Shown here in pieces: positions 48,476 through 56,859 of a stretch of 64,000 nt of DNA. Position numbers and translations under genes: made by a program. Location: the NCBI RefSeq assembly GCF_009709575.1, contig NZ_WIXO01000001.1, positions 2,916,001 to 2,980,000 of the forward strand, in the 5' to 3' direction. The notes beneath the pieces are model-generated. The model did not search any database. It saw nothing but the letters and a program-made list of their open reading frames with translations, and was not told the DNA's origin. The DNA is from Streptomyces taklimakanensis. Its GTDB lineage: Bacteria > Actinomycetota > Actinomycetes > Streptomycetales > Streptomycetaceae. How positions within the stretch are numbered: the stretch's first letter is position 1; the number at the start of each line of letters is the position of its first letter.

Positions 48476-48506
48476 CGCCCCATGGATACCATGTGTCCAT
48501 GGGGCG
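48476..48506 (+). promoter_or_regulatory. Inverted repeat spanning the start of the GNAT gene
   Basis: An 11-bp perfect inverted repeat (48476-48486 with 48496-48506, arms ending in CCCCATGGA and TCCATGGGG) surrounds a 9-nt loop. The right arm contains the ATG at 48499, so in RNA the start codon would be paired. It is 22 bp after the parB stop, so it may double as a parAB terminator or attenuator. Confidence 0.6.
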
Positions 48507-49116
48507 TCGGCTCGTTCCTCTCACCTTGGACAACCTGCCGGACCTTCCGAAACGCTGCCGCAGGTGTGTCTTCTGGGAGCTGGATCCCGTCAGCGGTGAG
48601 GCCGCGGTGAAGGCGGGTCGGCCGGAGCTGGAGAAAGAGGCCTGGATATCGGCGGTCCTGCTGGAGTGGGGGTCCTGCGGGCGGATCGTCTACATCGATG
48701 ATGTGCCGGTGGGGTATGTGTTGTACGCGCCGCCCGCCTATGTGCCGCGGTCGACCGCGTTTCCCACCAGCCCCGTTTCGCGGGATGCCGTGCAGCTGAT
48801 GACGGCCTGGCTGGTGCCCGGGTACCAGGGGCAAGGGCTGGGACGGGTGATGGTGCAGACGGTGGCGAAGGACGTACTGCGGCGGGGCTTCAAAGCGATC
48901 GAGGCGTTCGGGGATGCGCGCTGGAAGGAGCCCGCCTGCCTGCTTCCCGCAGAGCACCTCCTCGCGGTCGGTTTCAAGACCGTCCGGCCGCACCCCTCCT
49001 ATCCCCGGTTGAGGCTGGAGCTACGGACCACTCTCTCCTGGCGGCAGGATGTCGAGCAGGCCATCGATCGGTTGCTGGGAGCAGTGCAGAAGGAACCCGC
49101 CCTCCGCCCTCTGTGA
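48499..49116 (+). CDS. GNAT-family N-acetyltransferase
   Basis: 205 aa from ATG at 48499 (MGRRLVPLTLDNLPDLPKRC); a GTG two codons upstream is in frame. Acetyl-CoA binding motif A is recognisable in LVPGYQGQGLGRVMVQTVAKDVLRRG. A conserved CRRCVFWEL near the N-terminus and the ending GAVQKEPALRPL are typical of the parB-linked streptomycete type. Substrate unknown. A hairpin covers the start; its 3' end faces trxA. Confidence 0.85.
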   Translation: MGRRLVPLTLDNLPDLPKRCRRCVFWELDPVSGEAAVKAGRPELEKEAWISAVLLEWGSCGRIVYIDDVPVGYVLYAPPAYVPRSTAFPTSPVSRDAVQLMTAWLVPGYQGQGLGRVMVQTVAKDVLRRGFKAIEAFGDARWKEPACLLPAEHLLAVGFKTVRPHPSYPRLRLELRTTLSWRQDVEQAIDRLLGAVQKEPALRPL

Positions 49117-49181
49117 GGCCCCGAGGCGGACGGCTCCTCGGGAGAGGAGATGCGCTCGGGAGAGGACACGCGTCTTTCAAC

Positions 49182-49219
49182 GGAACAGGCCCGCCCCCGA
49201 TCGGGAGCGGGCCTGTTCC
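49182..49219. terminator. Bidirectional terminator between the GNAT gene and trxA
   Basis: A 13-bp perfect stem (49182-49194 with 49207-49219), extended inside by CCCGA/TCGGG, lies 66 bp past the GNAT stop and 11 bp past the convergent trxA stop. Its right arm overlaps the parS site by five bases. Confidence 0.8.
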
Positions 49220-49228
49220 ACGTGAAAC
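49215..49228. promoter_or_regulatory. parS site overlapping a terminator
   Basis: GTTCCACGTGAAAC is parS with one mismatch (T to C at position 4). It is the only intact-looking parS here that is fully intergenic between convergent genes. Confidence 0.8.
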
Positions 49229-49229
49229 A

Positions 49230-49553
49230 TCAGCCGATGAAGTCGGCCAGGTCGCGCTCGATGGCGGCCTTGGGCTTGGCGCCGACGATCGTCTTGACGA
49301 CCTCGCCGCCCTGGTAGACGTTCATCGTCGGGATGGACATGATCCCGTACTTGGCGGCGGTGGCCGGGTTCTCGTCGATGTTGAGCTTGACGACGGTGAT
49401 CTTGTCCGCCTGCTCCTCCGAGATCGCCTCCAGCGACGGGGCGATCTGACGGCACGGACCACACCAGGCCGCCCAGAAGTCGACCAGGACGGGCTTGTCG
49501 CTCTTGAGGACGACGTCCTCGAAGTCGGCGTCGGTGGCGGTCACGGTGGCCAT
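49230..49553 (-). CDS. trxA: Thioredoxin
   Basis: 107 aa from ATG at 49553 behind AAGGAG. Active site WCGPC (C31, C34), then KLNIDENPATAAKYGIMSIPTM with the cis-Pro and GAKPKAAIERDLADFIG. Disulfide reductase fed by TrxB. It follows trxB by 64 nt and probably shares its transcript and the SigR-type promoter at 50695. Confidence 0.97.
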   Translation of the reverse strand: MATVTATDADFEDVVLKSDKPVLVDFWAAWCGPCRQIAPSLEAISEEQADKITVVKLNIDENPATAAKYGIMSIPTMNVYQGGEVVKTIVGAKPKAAIERDLADFIG

Positions 49554-49617
49554 GGCAATCTCCTTGTTTCTCGGGGTAGGGAATGTGGGCTTCGAGGTGA
49601 AGCTGTTCTCGGGCGTG

Positions 49618-50616
49618 TCAGAGGACGGCGGCCGCGGCCTCGTCGGTCTTCTCCGGCTCGGCGACGTGCTTCTCGGGGGCGTCGACCAGAGCGGCCAGGT
49701 AGCGCTCGGCGTCCAGGGCAGCGGAGCAGCCGGTGCCGGCGGCGGTGATGGCCTGGCGGTAGGTGTGGTCGACCACGTCGCCGGCGGCGAAGACGCCGGG
49801 GATGTTGGTCCGGGTGGAGGGCGCGGCGACCTTCAGATAGCCTTCGCCGTCCAGCTCCAGGGTGCCCTTGAACAGCTCGGTGCGCGGGTCGTGACCGATG
49901 GCGACGAACAGGCCGGTCGCCGGCAGCTCGGAGGTGGCACCGGTGACGGTGTCGCGCAGGGTCAGCCCGGACAGCTTGCCTCCGGCCTCGTGGAGCTCGG
50001 CGACCTCGCTGTTCCAGGCGAACTCGATCTTCTCGTCGGCGAAGGCCCGCTCCTGCATGGCCTTGGAGGCACGCAGGGTGTCGCGGCGGTGGACGATGGT
50101 CACCTTCTCGGCGAACCGCGAGAGGAAGGTGGCCTCTTCCATCGCGGTGTCGCCACCGCCCACCACGGCGATGTGCTGGCCCTTGAAGAAGAAACCGTCG
50201 CAGGTGGCGCAGTAGGACACGCCGCGCCCGGACAGCTCGGCCTCCTTCGGCAGACCGAGCGTGCGGTGCTGGGATCCGGTGGCGATGATGATGGCCCGGG
50301 CACGGTGGACGGTGCCGGCGGAGTCGGTCACCGACTTGACCTCGCTCTCCAGGTCCACGGCGGTGACGTCGTCGGCGACCAGCTCGGCGCCGAAGCGCTC
50401 GGCCTGGGCGCGCATGTTCTCCATCAGGTCCGGGCCCATGATGCCGTCGCGGAAGCCGGGAAAGTTCTCCACCTCGGTGGTGTTCATCAGCGCGCCACCG
50501 GCGGTCACCGAGCCCTCGAAGACCAGAGGCTTCAGCGAAGCGCGAGCAGTGTAGAGCGCTGCGGTATAGCCGGCCGGCCCGGAGCCGATGATGATCACGT
50601 TGCGGACGTCGCTCAC
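49618..50616 (-). CDS. trxB: Thioredoxin reductase (NADPH)
   Basis: 332 aa from GTG at 50616 behind AAGGAAG. FAD motif [14 protein letters not shown], redox-active CATC (C136, C139), NADPH motif [12 protein letters not shown], and C-terminal FAD motif [23 protein letters not shown]. Recycles thioredoxin in the cytosol. A GGGAAT-N18-GTT element 80-105 nt upstream fits the SigR oxidative-stress promoter. Confidence 0.97.
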   Translation of the reverse strand: MSDVRNVIIIGSGPAGYTAALYTARASLKPLVFEGSVTAGGALMNTTEVENFPGFRDGIMGPDLMENMRAQAERFGAELVADDVTAVDLESEVKSVTDSAGTVHRARAIIIATGSQHRTLGLPKEAELSGRGVSYCATCDGFFFKGQHIAVVGGGDTAMEEATFLSRFAEKVTIVHRRDTLRASKAMQERAFADEKIEFAWNSEVAELHEAGGKLSGLTLRDTVTGATSELPATGLFVAIGHDPRTELFKGTLELDGEGYLKVAAPSTRTNIPGVFAAGDVVDHTYRQAITAAGTGCSAALDAERYLAALVDAPEKHVAEPEKTDEAAAAVL

Positions 50617-50694
50617 GGGAGTCTTCCTTGTCTGCCGATGGGTCTGCCGGTGGATGCCGTGGGGATGGGCCTCCGCTGGAGACCCATCCCACCC

Positions 50695-50721
50695 AACGAA
50701 TCCTATGAGGCGGGCATTCCC
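50695..50721 (-). promoter_or_regulatory. Predicted SigR promoter of trxBA
   Basis: On the minus strand GGGAAT (50721-50716), an 18-nt spacer, then GTT (50697-50695) exactly matches the S. coelicolor SigR consensus GGAAT-N18-GTT. It lies between the anti-sigma stop and trxB, giving a leader of ~70 nt. SigR controls trxBA in S. coelicolor under thiol stress (established); no sigR gene lies in the window. Confidence 0.8.
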
Positions 50722-50747
50722 GTCCGTGACGGCGCGCGCGGAGAGAC

Positions 50748-51695
50748 TCAGCGCTCGTAGGTGCCGGTGCCGATGACCTCGCCCGGAGCGGGAGGATTCT
50801 TCTCGACGCAGGCGGCGTCGACCGCGTAGGCGTCCACATGTGTTCCACCGCTGTGATGCGGCAGGACCACGATGTACGCCTGCTGTCCGCGGTAGGGCTC
50901 CAGACCGACGGCCAAGGGGGTCTCGTCCCGGCCGATGCCCTCGCGGACGCACGGCGGTACGGCGGGGGCTTCGGGGCTGGCCTTGGTGCTGAAGTCGGAC
51001 TCCTCGGACTCCAGCAGCCCGGGGTTCGCGTTCTTCTTCTGCTTCGGTTTCTCGGCCGCGCCGTCGGAGAGGAGGGACCGGACCTGTTCCTCCAACGCCA
51101 GATCGGATCGGTCTTCCGTGGAACTCTCCGCAGTCCCCGAGGCGGCTTGATCGGCTCCACCGCCCGTTTCCGGGCCCGGCAGGAGGAGAACGCCCAAGGC
51201 GAGCGCGGCCGCGGTCCCCACGGCACCGATGAGGGCACCGCGCAGTCGCCGGGTGCGATCACGGGACGAGCGGCCCGGTCCGGTTGCTCCCCGGGCGTGC
51301 CCCGCAGGGCGATCGGCGCGCGTTGTTTCACGTGAAACGGTGTCTCGCCCAGGGTGAGGGGGGCGGGACATGTCGTGCTCCCGCTGGGAGGTGGGAGCGT
51401 CCACGGAAGGGGCGGAGCCGGCACCCGACGCGTCCAAGAGGGCCTCGGCGGCCAAGGCGGCGTCGATGCGGCCCGCGATGTCGGAGGGCATGCGCGCCGG
51501 TCCCGGAAGGGTCCCCAAGGTGCTGCGAATCTCCTCCAGGGATGTCCGCACGTCCATGCACAGCCCGCAGTCGGACAGATGGGCGCGTACCCGGGCCGAT
51601 CGATCAGGAGGGAGCAGCCCCTCGGTGAGGTCGGAGATCTCGGTGACCTCGGGGTGCTCTTCCCTTCCGTACGGCGCGGAGGACGTGGATGTCAT
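50748..51695 (-). CDS. Anti-sigma factor next to SigM
   Basis: 315 aa from ATG overlapping the sigM stop by ATGA, so the two are made together. The N-terminal ~70 residues hold an anti-sigma fold with [11 protein letters not shown], an HxxxCxxC motif of zinc-associated anti-sigma factors. A VSRET-containing linker over a parS site, one transmembrane helix (~152-172, [21 protein letters not shown]), and an extracytoplasmic domain with two Cys follow. Predicted to hold SigM at the membrane until a signal releases it. Confidence 0.88.
   Translation of the reverse strand: MTSTSSAPYGREEHPEVTEISDLTEGLLPPDRSARVRAHLSDCGLCMDVRTSLEEIRSTLGTLPGPARMPSDIAGRIDAALAAEALLDASGAGSAPSVDAPTSQREHDMSRPPHPGRDTVSRETTRADRPAGHARGATGPGRSSRDRTRRLRGALIGAVGTAAALALGVLLLPGPETGGGADQAASGTAESSTEDRSDLALEEQVRSLLSDGAAEKPKQKKNANPGLLESEESDFSTKASPEAPAVPPCVREGIGRDETPLAVGLEPYRGQQAYIVVLPHHSGGTHVDAYAVDAACVEKNPPAPGEVIGTGTYER
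51325..51338. promoter_or_regulatory. parS site inside the anti-sigma gene
   Basis: Exact GTTTCACGTGAAAC. Read on the minus strand in frame it encodes VSRET in the cytoplasmic linker between the anti-sigma domain and the membrane helix. Confidence 0.92.
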
Positions 51696-52435
51696 GCGTG
51701 TTCACCTCCGCCCTTCACGGCCCTGGCACCCGGCTTCTCTCGTGCCGGTGGGACGGACGTCCCCTGCGTCCGGTTCCTTCCCCCTGTTTCCCGCAGGCTA
51801 TCCCCTGCGGGTCCCTGAGGGCGCAGATGGCTGACGAGCGGCAACAGTCGGGCGCGCCCCCGAGCGCAGCGGCTCTTGACGGTTCCGACGGCGACATCGA
51901 GGATCCGGGCGGCCTCGGCCACCGGATACCCCTGCATGTCGACGAGGACGAGCGCGGCCCGTTGTTCGGGCGGCAGCTCGGAGAGCGCGGCGACGAGCTG
52001 CCGTCGGAGGTCCTGGCGCTCGGCCGGTACGGCGGCGGACTCGTGAGGCTCCAGCAAACGCTCCAGGCGCTCGGGCTCGGCCACGGGCGAGGTGCGGCGG
52101 CCGGCGGCCTTGCGGGCACGGTCCAGACACGCGTTCACGGTGATCCGGTGCAGCCAGGTGGTGACGGCCGATCGGCCGCGGAAGGTGTGGGCGGCGCGGT
52201 AGGCGGACACGAAGGCGTCCTGGACGGCATCGGCGGCCTCCTCACGGTCTCCCAGCACGCGCAGGGCGACCGCCCACAGCCGGTCGCGGTGGCGACGCAC
52301 GATCTCACCGAAGGCGCTCGTGTCGCCGGCGACGTGGCGGGCGAGGAGTTCCCGGTCGTCGAGATCGCGGACGTCACCGGGATCTCGCGAGCCCTCCGTG
52401 CCGTCGTCGGAACCGTCCCTCACCTCGTCGCCCAC
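51692..52435 (-). CDS. sigM: ECF RNA polymerase sigma factor, SigM type
   Basis: 247 aa from GTG behind GGAGGGAAG. Region 2 (FGEIVRRHRDRLWAVALRVLGDREEAADAVQDAFVSAYRAAHTFRGRSAVTTWLHRI segment, ~40-105) and region 4 (LPPEQRAALVLVDMQGYPVAEAARILDVAVGTVKSRCARGRARL, ~145-200) are complete. A ~45-aa C-terminal tail is extra. Same position as sigM in M. tuberculosis (between mviN and trxB2). Note that other S. coelicolor sigma factors also carry the SigM name. Confidence 0.92.
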   Translation of the reverse strand: MGDEVRDGSDDGTEGSRDPGDVRDLDDRELLARHVAGDTSAFGEIVRRHRDRLWAVALRVLGDREEAADAVQDAFVSAYRAAHTFRGRSAVTTWLHRITVNACLDRARKAAGRRTSPVAEPERLERLLEPHESAAVPAERQDLRRQLVAALSELPPEQRAALVLVDMQGYPVAEAARILDVAVGTVKSRCARGRARLLPLVSHLRPQGPAGDSLRETGGRNRTQGTSVPPAREKPGARAVKGGGEHA

Positions 52436-52504
52436 CGACCGCTTCCCTCCTCGAACCGTTGTGTCCGCGGTAGCCGAGCGGGTCGGTGCCGGCCGGTGAG
52501 CCGG

Positions 52505-54292
52505 TCAGCTACGGACCTCGACCTCCGCGATGCGGCCACGGTAGTTGCCTTCCGGGCTCATGGGGAGTTCGGTGAGCCATACCAGGACGTACTGCGTCGT
52601 GATGGGCTTCTTGGCCCGCAGCTCGACCTTCTCCCCGGTGCCGCTGCTGACCTTGCTGAAGTCGCCCACGGAGGTGGGCAGAGCGGTGGTGTCCTTGGCG
52701 GCGGCGAGGAAGTCCACCGAGGTTCTGCCCCTGAAGGTGACCTCGATGCTGCTGACCTGTTGGGGCTTGCCGAGATCGAGGATCAGCCCGACCCCGTCCT
52801 TGAGGTTGCCGAGTCGGGGATTCCCGAAGTAGGGGACCGTCGGCCAGGAGGTGCCCGTGTCCCCGTCGATGGCCGCGTCGGCGTCGTCGCCGTTCTCCGC
52901 GCCATCGCCGAGCGGGTCGAAGGCATGGGCGGCGGAGACCTTCACCGGCTTGCCGGTGGGATCGGCCCCCGGCTGTTTCTGCTGCTCGACCTGGCCCTGG
53001 TCGTCTGAGGACGACGCGCCGGAGTCCCCGTTGATCAACGCGTCGGCCAGTTGCCAGCTCCCCAGGCCCAGCGCCGCGATGAGGAGAGCGGAGACACTCC
53101 ACTTCAGGAACCTGCCGGTGCGGCCGGGCAAGGTCGGAGGCGCGGGCGGGGCGAGGGCAGCGGGGGAGGGGGCGGGAGCCGCCGGGCCGGCGGCGACACG
53201 GTTCGCGGGAGCGCCGTAGGACCCCTGCCGGTAGGTGGTGGGGTGGAAGGGCGGTGCGACGAACTCGGGCTCCGGCGGGCGGATGCGCGGCAGCGCGGCG
53301 ATCGCCTTGGCCAACTCCTCGGGAGTGGTGCACGGCTGTTCCTGGCGGGAGGCGGTGGCGCCGTCGTTGACGAGTGCGCGCATGGCCAGTTCGGAGAGGC
53401 CGCGGTGCACCCCGGCCCGGACCTGGTCCGGTGGCACCAGGGAGTCGCCGGTCAGCTCGGCCATGCCGCTGAGCCCGTAGGCGTCCTCGCGGTACGGCCA
53501 ACGCTGGGTGAGGGAGGCGTAGAGCAGGGCGCCGATCGCCTCGGTATCGGTGCGCTGGGGATGGTCGGAGGTGATGCCGCGCAGGGCCGCGTTCACCGCG
53601 AGGCCGCGGATGCGGTACTGACCGGCGCCGGTGCGCAGTACGCAACCCGGGGTCAACCGCAGGTGGGAGAGTCCCTCGCGGTGGGCGGCGGCCATCGCCT
53701 GGGTGACCTGGCTGACGAGTTGGTAGGCCTCATGGGTCGGCAGCGGGCCGGAAGAGAGGAGGGTGGCGAGGGACGTGGCGTCGGGAAGCCACTCGTGGAC
53801 GACGTAGACGATGTCGTCGTCCTCGACCGCGTCCAGGACCTGCACGAAGCGGGGGTCGCCGAGGAGGGCCGCGGAACGGGCCGCGGCGAGGACGGGTCGG
53901 GCACGCGGGTGATCGGCTGCGAGGAGGTGGACACCGACGGCACGGCGCAACTTCTCGTCGACGGCGCGCCAACTGCTGAAACCGTCGAGGCGGGTGACGC
54001 ACTCCTCCAGACGGTAGCGGCGGGCGAGTTTGTGGCCGCTGTGCAACTCGGGGGGCTGGGGAGGCTGGGAGGCCGAGCTCACCGGCTTGGAGGAACGTGG
54101 TGCGGAGGTGTCGGTATCCGCTGTGGTGCCCTTGGCGCGGGTGCTGTCCGCCGTGGCGTTGTCATCACTGTCGTGCTCCGTCGCGCCGTCGGTCGTGGCC
54201 TGCTCCGTTTCGGTGGTCGAGGGCTTCTCCTTGCCACTCGCCCCACCGCTCACATCGGCCACGTCGACGGCAGCCGTGCTCCGTTCCGCCAC
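52505..54292 (-). CDS. Pseudokinase with extracytoplasmic C-terminal domain (MviN-associated)
   Basis: 595 aa from GTG at 54292. A Ser/Thr/Asp-rich head (~1-80), a kinase-like fold (~87-345, YRLEECVTRLDGFSSWRAVDEKLRRAVGVHLL), one transmembrane helix (~396-416), and a C-terminal beta-rich domain (~450-595, PLGDGAENGDDADAAIDGDTGTSW... VSSIEVTFRG) resembling discoidin-type modules. The catalytic loop reads HLRLTPG instead of HRDxKxxN and DFG is replaced by RGL, so it cannot be an active kinase. It is the separate equivalent of the C-terminal half of mycobacterial MviN, which binds FhaA when phosphorylated by PknB. Confidence 0.88.
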   Translation of the reverse strand: MAERSTAAVDVADVSGGASGKEKPSTTETEQATTDGATEHDSDDNATADSTRAKGTTADTDTSAPRSSKPVSSASQPPQPPELHSGHKLARRYRLEECVTRLDGFSSWRAVDEKLRRAVGVHLLAADHPRARPVLAAARSAALLGDPRFVQVLDAVEDDDIVYVVHEWLPDATSLATLLSSGPLPTHEAYQLVSQVTQAMAAAHREGLSHLRLTPGCVLRTGAGQYRIRGLAVNAALRGITSDHPQRTDTEAIGALLYASLTQRWPYREDAYGLSGMAELTGDSLVPPDQVRAGVHRGLSELAMRALVNDGATASRQEQPCTTPEELAKAIAALPRIRPPEPEFVAPPFHPTTYRQGSYGAPANRVAAGPAAPAPSPAALAPPAPPTLPGRTGRFLKWSVSALLIAALGLGSWQLADALINGDSGASSSDDQGQVEQQKQPGADPTGKPVKVSAAHAFDPLGDGAENGDDADAAIDGDTGTSWPTVPYFGNPRLGNLKDGVGLILDLGKPQQVSSIEVTFRGRTSVDFLAAAKDTTALPTSVGDFSKVSSGTGEKVELRAKKPITTQYVLVWLTELPMSPEGNYRGRIAEVEVRS

Positions 54293-54424
54293 CGTCGGTC
54301 CCGCCTCCCCAGTCGTTGCAGCCTGTTCCCAACACAGCCAGAGACAATTGTGCCCGCAGTCCGCCGGTGTGCACGACACACGAGTGCGGCCCATGGTTGT
54401 ACGGCGGCGGTCGGCGAGCGGCCG

Positions 54425-56788
54425 TCAGCGGCCGAGCTTGGCCCGGACCATGCCCATCATGGCGGTCAGCTCCTCGATCCGCATACGCCGGGCGGCCAGG
54501 ACGAAGACCACGCCCAACACCAACCCGCCCGCGACCAGTGAGGCCGCGCCACCGAGGAAACCGGGCTCGAGGGCGCCCAGGACGGCGTAGGCGACACCCC
54601 CGCCGGCGAGCGCGGCGGGAACACCGGCACCACAGAGCCTGATGTAGGTACGCACCACGCGGGAGCCGTCCAGGTCGCCACCGAGCCTCCGGCTCAGCCG
54701 CTTCCAGGCGACGCCGACGCCCACGGCGTAGGCGACGCCGTAGACGGCGGCCATGCCGACGACCGCCCAACGGCTGGGCAGTACCAGGAAGCACAGCACG
54801 GAGCCGACGGCGTTGCAGGCGGCCACGATGACGGTGTTGTAGAAGGGGGTGCGGGTGTCCTCGTAGGCGTAGAAACCGCGCAGGACGACGTACTGGACGG
54901 AGTAGGGGATCAGGCCGAGACCGAAGGCCATCAGGGTGTACCCCATCGACATGGCCGCGTCGACGGTCGCGGAGGAGTACATCAGCAGGCACATCGGCAC
55001 GCCGAGGGCGACGAAGGCGAAGCCGACGGGCACGATGGCGACGGCCGAGGTGCGCAGCCCGTGGGAGATGTCGTCGCGGACGGCACCCGGGTCGCCGTCG
55101 TGGGCCGCGCGGGAGATCCGCGGCAGCAGCGCGGCCATCACCGAGACGGTGATGATGGCCTGCGGCATCTGCCAGATCAGCTGGGCGTTGCTGTAGGCCA
55201 GGATGCCGGCGCCGGAGTGACCATCGGCTTCGGCCGCCTTACCGGCCCAGGTGGCGAGTTGGGTGACGACCAGCACGCCCGCCTGGTTGGCGAGGACGAA
55301 CAGGAAGGTCCACTTGGCGAGTCGAGCGGCCTTGCCCAGCCCGTGGCCGCGCCAGTCGAAACGCAGCCGGACGCGGAACCCGGCGGCGCGCAGGTAGGGG
55401 ATCATCGCCAGCGACTGGACGGCCAGACCCAGCAGGGTGCCGACGCCGAGCAGCCGGACGCCCTCCGGCGGGATCGTCTCCACGCTCATCCCGGAGGTGC
55501 GGGCCGTGCCGTACACCCAGATGAACAGGCCGAAGGTGGTGATGATGACGACGTTGTTCAGGACGGGGGTCCACATCATCGCGCCGAAACGGCCGCGGGC
55601 GTTGAGGATCTGGCCCATGACGACGTGGACGCCCATGAAGAAGATGGTGGGCAGGCAGTAGCGGGCGAAGGTGACCGCCACGTTGTTGGCCTCGGGGTTG
55701 CCGGCGATGGACACCGACATCAGCCGCACCAGCAGCGGGGCCCCGAGCACGGTGAGCGCCACCAGGCCGCCGAGGAGGACCACGACCAGGGTGAGCAGAC
55801 GGTTGGCGTACGCCTCGCCGCCGTCCTCGTCGTTCTTCATGGCCCGGACGAGCTGGGGCACGAAGACGGAGTTCAGGCCGCCGCCGATGGAGAGGATGTA
55901 GATCATCGTCGGCAGCGTGTAGGCGACGGTGTAGGCATCGCCGAGCACTGCGGCACCGAGCGCGGCGGTGATCACCAGGGTGCGGAGGAAGCCGGTGAGC
56001 CGGGAGACCATGGTGCCCGCGGCCATGATGGCGCTGGACTTCAGAATGCCCCCGCCCCCGCCCCCGCCCCCGCCCCCGCCGCGGCGGGTCGGCTTGGCGG
56101 CGGTCTCGGCCGGTGGCTCCGCGGCGTCCTCCGGATCGGGTGAGGTCTGGGGGCCGGGGGCGAACGACGGTGACGACGGGGAGGAGGGGTACGAGGCACC
56201 GGGCGCCGGAGGGTGCTGTCCCTCGAAGCCCTGGGAAGGCCCAGGGGGGCCGGAGAGATCTTGGGAGGGCATGGGCTCCCCCTGGTGGCCGTACGGGCCC
56301 GGAGCACCCGCCTGGGGCTGCTGTGGCTGCTGGTACGGCGGTGGCGGCGGGCCCTGGTGCCAGTGCGGCGGGTGCGCATGGGGGTGCGGTTGCTGCGGTG
56401 CGGGAGCCCGCTGGTCGCGGTAGAGGTGCTCGAAAGCACCGTCGCGCGCCCGTCCGTCCTCCTCGCCGGGGGCTCCGCTCAACAGGTCGTCCACCCCGGT
56501 GAAGCGCACGGTCGCCGGGTCGTCCCCGTAGGGAAGCCGCCGGGACGGGCCCTCCGGCTCCGGCGCGGGAGTGGGCGCCCAGCGCCGCGGGTCGGGGGCG
56601 TGCCGGGACGGCGGTGGCTGTCGGTACATGTCCCGGACGTCGGGGCGTGGGGTGCTCCGGCCGTACGGGTCCTGCCCGTACTCCTGCTCCCGCCCGTACG
56701 GGCCGTCTCCGTACGGCTCCCGGCCGCTTCCGGCGGTGTCCCGGTCCCCGGGCCTGCCGCCGCGGTCACGGTCGTACGGTGCGTTCAT
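54425..56788 (-). CDS. murJ: Lipid II flippase MurJ (MviN)
   Basis: 787 aa from ATG at 56788. The first ~240 residues are an unusual Pro/Gly/Tyr/His-rich cytoplasmic head ending in a run of ~11 Gly, after which 13-14 helices start (ILKSSAIMAAGTMVSRLTGFLRTLVITAALG, the MviN signature). Further motifs: GGGLNSVFVPQLVRA, QILNARGRFGAMMWTPVLNN. Flips lipid II for wall synthesis. The mycobacterial protein carries a pseudokinase and extracellular domain at its C-terminus; here those are in the next gene, 132 bp downstream. Confidence 0.95.
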   Translation of the reverse strand: MNAPYDRDRGGRPGDRDTAGSGREPYGDGPYGREQEYGQDPYGRSTPRPDVRDMYRQPPPSRHAPDPRRWAPTPAPEPEGPSRRLPYGDDPATVRFTGVDDLLSGAPGEEDGRARDGAFEHLYRDQRAPAPQQPHPHAHPPHWHQGPPPPPYQQPQQPQAGAPGPYGHQGEPMPSQDLSGPPGPSQGFEGQHPPAPGASYPSSPSSPSFAPGPQTSPDPEDAAEPPAETAAKPTRRGGGGGGGGGGGILKSSAIMAAGTMVSRLTGFLRTLVITAALGAAVLGDAYTVAYTLPTMIYILSIGGGLNSVFVPQLVRAMKNDEDGGEAYANRLLTLVVVLLGGLVALTVLGAPLLVRLMSVSIAGNPEANNVAVTFARYCLPTIFFMGVHVVMGQILNARGRFGAMMWTPVLNNVVIITTFGLFIWVYGTARTSGMSVETIPPEGVRLLGVGTLLGLAVQSLAMIPYLRAAGFRVRLRFDWRGHGLGKAARLAKWTFLFVLANQAGVLVVTQLATWAGKAAEADGHSGAGILAYSNAQLIWQMPQAIITVSVMAALLPRISRAAHDGDPGAVRDDISHGLRTSAVAIVPVGFAFVALGVPMCLLMYSSATVDAAMSMGYTLMAFGLGLIPYSVQYVVLRGFYAYEDTRTPFYNTVIVAACNAVGSVLCFLVLPSRWAVVGMAAVYGVAYAVGVGVAWKRLSRRLGGDLDGSRVVRTYIRLCGAGVPAALAGGGVAYAVLGALEPGFLGGAASLVAGGLVLGVVFVLAARRMRIEELTAMMGMVRAKLGR
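56048..56077. repeat. Five tandem GCCCCC hexamers in murJ
   Basis: Five exact copies of GCCCCC (GGGGGC on the coding strand) encode the poly-Gly joint just before the first MurJ helix. Slippage by a whole unit keeps the frame and by a part would break it; the G-runs could also form a quadruplex. Confidence 0.85.
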
Positions 56789-56859
56789 CGCTGCAACCCC
56801 ACCTCATCGTCCGCGGCCGCTGTGCTCGGCCCCGACAGCTTGCTCGACGGTCCACCTTC

